This document shows, piece after piece, positions 5,991 to 7,211 of a stretch of 7,211 nucleotides of DNA. The notes under the pieces are model-generated. The model was not told the DNA's origin. It ran no database searches and saw only the letters and a list, made by a program, of their open reading frames with translations. The DNA lies in NCBI GenBank assembly GCA_019348435.1, contig JAHWJM010000126.1:1-7211 (forward strand). Reading direction: 5' to 3'. Made by a program: the position numbers and the translations under genes. The DNA is from Actinomycetota bacterium (GTDB lineage: Bacteria > Actinomycetota > Thermoleophilia > Solirubrobacterales > Solirubrobacteraceae). Position 1 is the first letter of the stretch, and the number at the start of each line of letters is the position of its first letter.

Positions 5991-6324
5991 CCCTGTCAAG
6001 GCCACCCACGAATCGAAGAGACGCGCCTCATCTAGGTCGCGGCGGCCACAACCTCCAGTAGTTGCCGTGCGGCGTTGGGCGCTAGAGTGCTGTCGGTCCT
6101 CGCGTTCCGTTGAGGACGTCGGATCGGCAGTCGTAGCCACGACGCAGGGCTGGAGCCAGGTGCGCGACAGTTCGGTGGCGCGACTGCGTGGGCCGCGACA
6201 CACGCTCCGGCGCGCCGTCTGCCAGGCGGCCGCCAACGCTTCCGCGCGAGGCGACCTGAGATTGCTCGCCAGCCCTCACGTTGCGTCCTGCCGGGCCGCC
6301 GCGGAACCTAGACTGAACGGCACT
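5991..6324 (+). other. 334-bp region upstream of xseA with hairpins, no gene seen
   Basis: Four symmetric elements are visible. They are GTCCTC/GAGGAC (6096-6101 and 6112-6117, 10-nt loop), GTCGT-AGCC-ACGAC (6130-6143), and two self-complementary 10-mers, CGGCGCGCCG (6208-6217) and GGCGGCCGCC (6225-6234). No tRNA, riboswitch or named RNA is recognised, and no open frame has a good ribosome binding site or protein-like composition. It may hold the xseA promoter and leader, or an unannotated small RNA. Confidence 0.45.
6309..6314 (+). promoter_or_regulatory. Possible -10 box TAGACT upstream of xseA
   Basis: TAGACT (6309-6314) lies 10 nt before ATG 6325, which would give a leader of only a few bases. 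No Shine-Dalgarno is present, which fits a near-leaderless mRNA. The nearest -35-like TTGCGT (6281-6286) is 22 nt upstream, too far for a standard promoter, so the call is weak. Confidence 0.25.
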
Positions 6325-7211
6325 ATGGCCGAGCCGCAGACGCGTCCAGCCGGGATCGACGGCAGCACGCTGCCCGGCCCCTACGGCGTGGGCGCATACG
6401 CCGCGAAGCTGCGCGAGTTCTTGCGCGAGCGCTCGCGCGTACAACTCTTCGGCGAGGTGTGGAACCTGCGCCTGAGCCGGGCGAGGGTGTACCTCGAGCT
6501 GCGCGACAGCGATGGCGCGGTGCCGTGCTCGATGTGGCGCAGCGACTTCGAGGCGCTCGCGCTCGGCGAGGCCGCGCTCGCCGACGGCGCGCAGGTCGTC
6601 GTCGCCGGCGGCCTGGACTACTACGCCGGCAGCCGCACGTCCTCGCCGTCGTTCTCGTTTGCGATCAGCGGCCTGCGGATCGCGGGTGAGGGCGACCTGC
6701 TCGCCCAGCTCGACCGCCTGCGCAAGACGCTCGATGCCGAGGGGCTCTTCGCGCCGCAGAAGCAGCTCGAGCGCCCAGCCCTCCCGCGCACGATCGGCGT
6801 CGTCACCGGCGAGGGCGGCAGGGCGCGCGACGACGTCCTCGCGGGGCTGCGGCGCCGCGGCTGGCAGGGCCGCCTCGTCTGGGCGTTCGCGCCGGTCCAG
6901 GACCGCCACGCGGCGCCGCGCATCACCGTCGCGCTGCAGGACCTCGCCGCAACCGGCGCGGTCGACGTCATCGTCGTCGCGCGCGGCGGCGGCTCGCTCG
7001 CGGACCTCTTCTGCTTCTGCGACGAGACGCTCTGTCGCACGATCGCCCTGCTCGGCGTGCCGGTCATCGCGTCCGTCGGCCACCACACCGACCGGACGCT
7101 GATCGACGACGTCGCGGCGCTGTCCTGCTCGACGCCGACGCATGCAGCCGAATCAGCCGTGCCGGTCCACTGCCGCGAGGCGCGCGCGAGCGTGCTGGCG
7201 GTGGCGCGGCG
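6325..7211 (+). CDS. xseA: Exodeoxyribonuclease VII large subunit, C-terminus beyond window
   Basis: The frame opens at ATG 6325 and runs 295 codons to the window edge without a stop. XseA with XseB forms a cytoplasmic, metal-independent nuclease that degrades single-stranded DNA from either end. Residues about 17-115 are the N-terminal OB-fold that binds DNA (GPYGVGAYAAKLREFL, LFGEVWNLRLSRARVYLELR). The catalytic domain begins near 120. Residues implicated in E. coli XseA catalysis have counterparts here: Asp170 in RARDDVL, Arg220 in VARGGGS, and His253 and Asp256 in VGHHTD. The motif LFCFCDE (228-234) replaces the usual LW-x-F-N-D-E, and His254 replaces Glu of GHETD. STPTHAAES matches the APTPSAAAE segment. 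The remaining coiled-coil C-terminal part, and probably xseB, lie to the right. Confidence 0.95.
   Translation, partial: MAEPQTRPAGIDGSTLPGPYGVGAYAAKLREFLRERSRVQLFGEVWNLRLSRARVYLELRDSDGAVPCSMWRSDFEALALGEAALADGAQVVVAGGLDYYAGSRTSSPSFSFAISGLRIAGEGDLLAQLDRLRKTLDAEGLFAPQKQLERPALPRTIGVVTGEGGRARDDVLAGLRRRGWQGRLVWAFAPVQDRHAAPRITVALQDLAATGAVDVIVVARGGGSLADLFCFCDETLCRTIALLGVPVIASVGHHTDRTLIDDVAALSCSTPTHAAESAVPVHCREARASVLAVAR

Noticed and set aside
5992..6010. TTGACA on the - strand near CCCTGTCAAGG
   Set aside because: There is no suitably spaced -10 box and no - strand gene downstream. It echoes 231-241 only in a 10-bp stretch.
6082..7143. 353-residue - strand frame opposite xseA
   Set aside because: The + strand frame matches XseA along its whole visible length, so this is its shadow.

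Overview
The window is GC-rich, with strong G/C at third codon positions. The proteins look like those of a deep-branching actinobacterium of the class Thermoleophilia (Solirubrobacterales type). This rests on remembered family resemblance: a PspA paired with a PspAA partner, an actinobacterial ABATE/CGNR regulator, a CWB2 lipoprotein next to xseA, and apparently leaderless genes with a TAnnnT box 6-7 nt before ATG. No rRNA, tRNA, transposase, integrase, phage gene or CRISPR array is visible.

Layout. (1) Positions 1-216 (-) hold the N-terminal 72 residues of an ABATE/CGNR regulator. It is divergent from a two-gene + unit: a small GNAT-N-terminus-like protein (314-628), overlapping by ATGA with a cupin protein (625-1173) whose last ~50 codons look non-native. 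(2) Positions 1063-1419 are a repeat-rich convergent region. It holds a 55-bp interrupted palindrome and five copies of a TGACGGATGG-like box. (3) On the - strand lie pspA (2453-1695) and pspAA (1698-1420), overlapping by ATGA, a membrane-stress pair. (4) Upstream on the same strand is malate synthase A (4279-2666, GTG start), the acetyl-CoA condensing step of the glyoxylate shunt. (5) A 147-bp divergent region separates it from the + strand lipoprotein with cell-wall-binding repeats (4427-5632). A small conserved-looking hypothetical protein follows (5691-5990). (6) After a 334-bp gap comes xseA, exonuclease VII large subunit (6325 to the window edge, 295 codons seen, C-terminus missing).

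How the genes relate. PspA and PspAA form a clear functional pair. The small protein and the cupin are translationally coupled but their shared role is unknown. Malate synthase, the lipoprotein and XseA are ordinary chromosomal functions. I see no complete undescribed system. The signals most worth checking are the palindrome and box cluster at 1063-1240, the anomalous cupin tail that runs into it, and the interlocked divergent promoters at 217-262. Palindromic candidate operators in the malate synthase/lipoprotein intergenic region also deserve a look.
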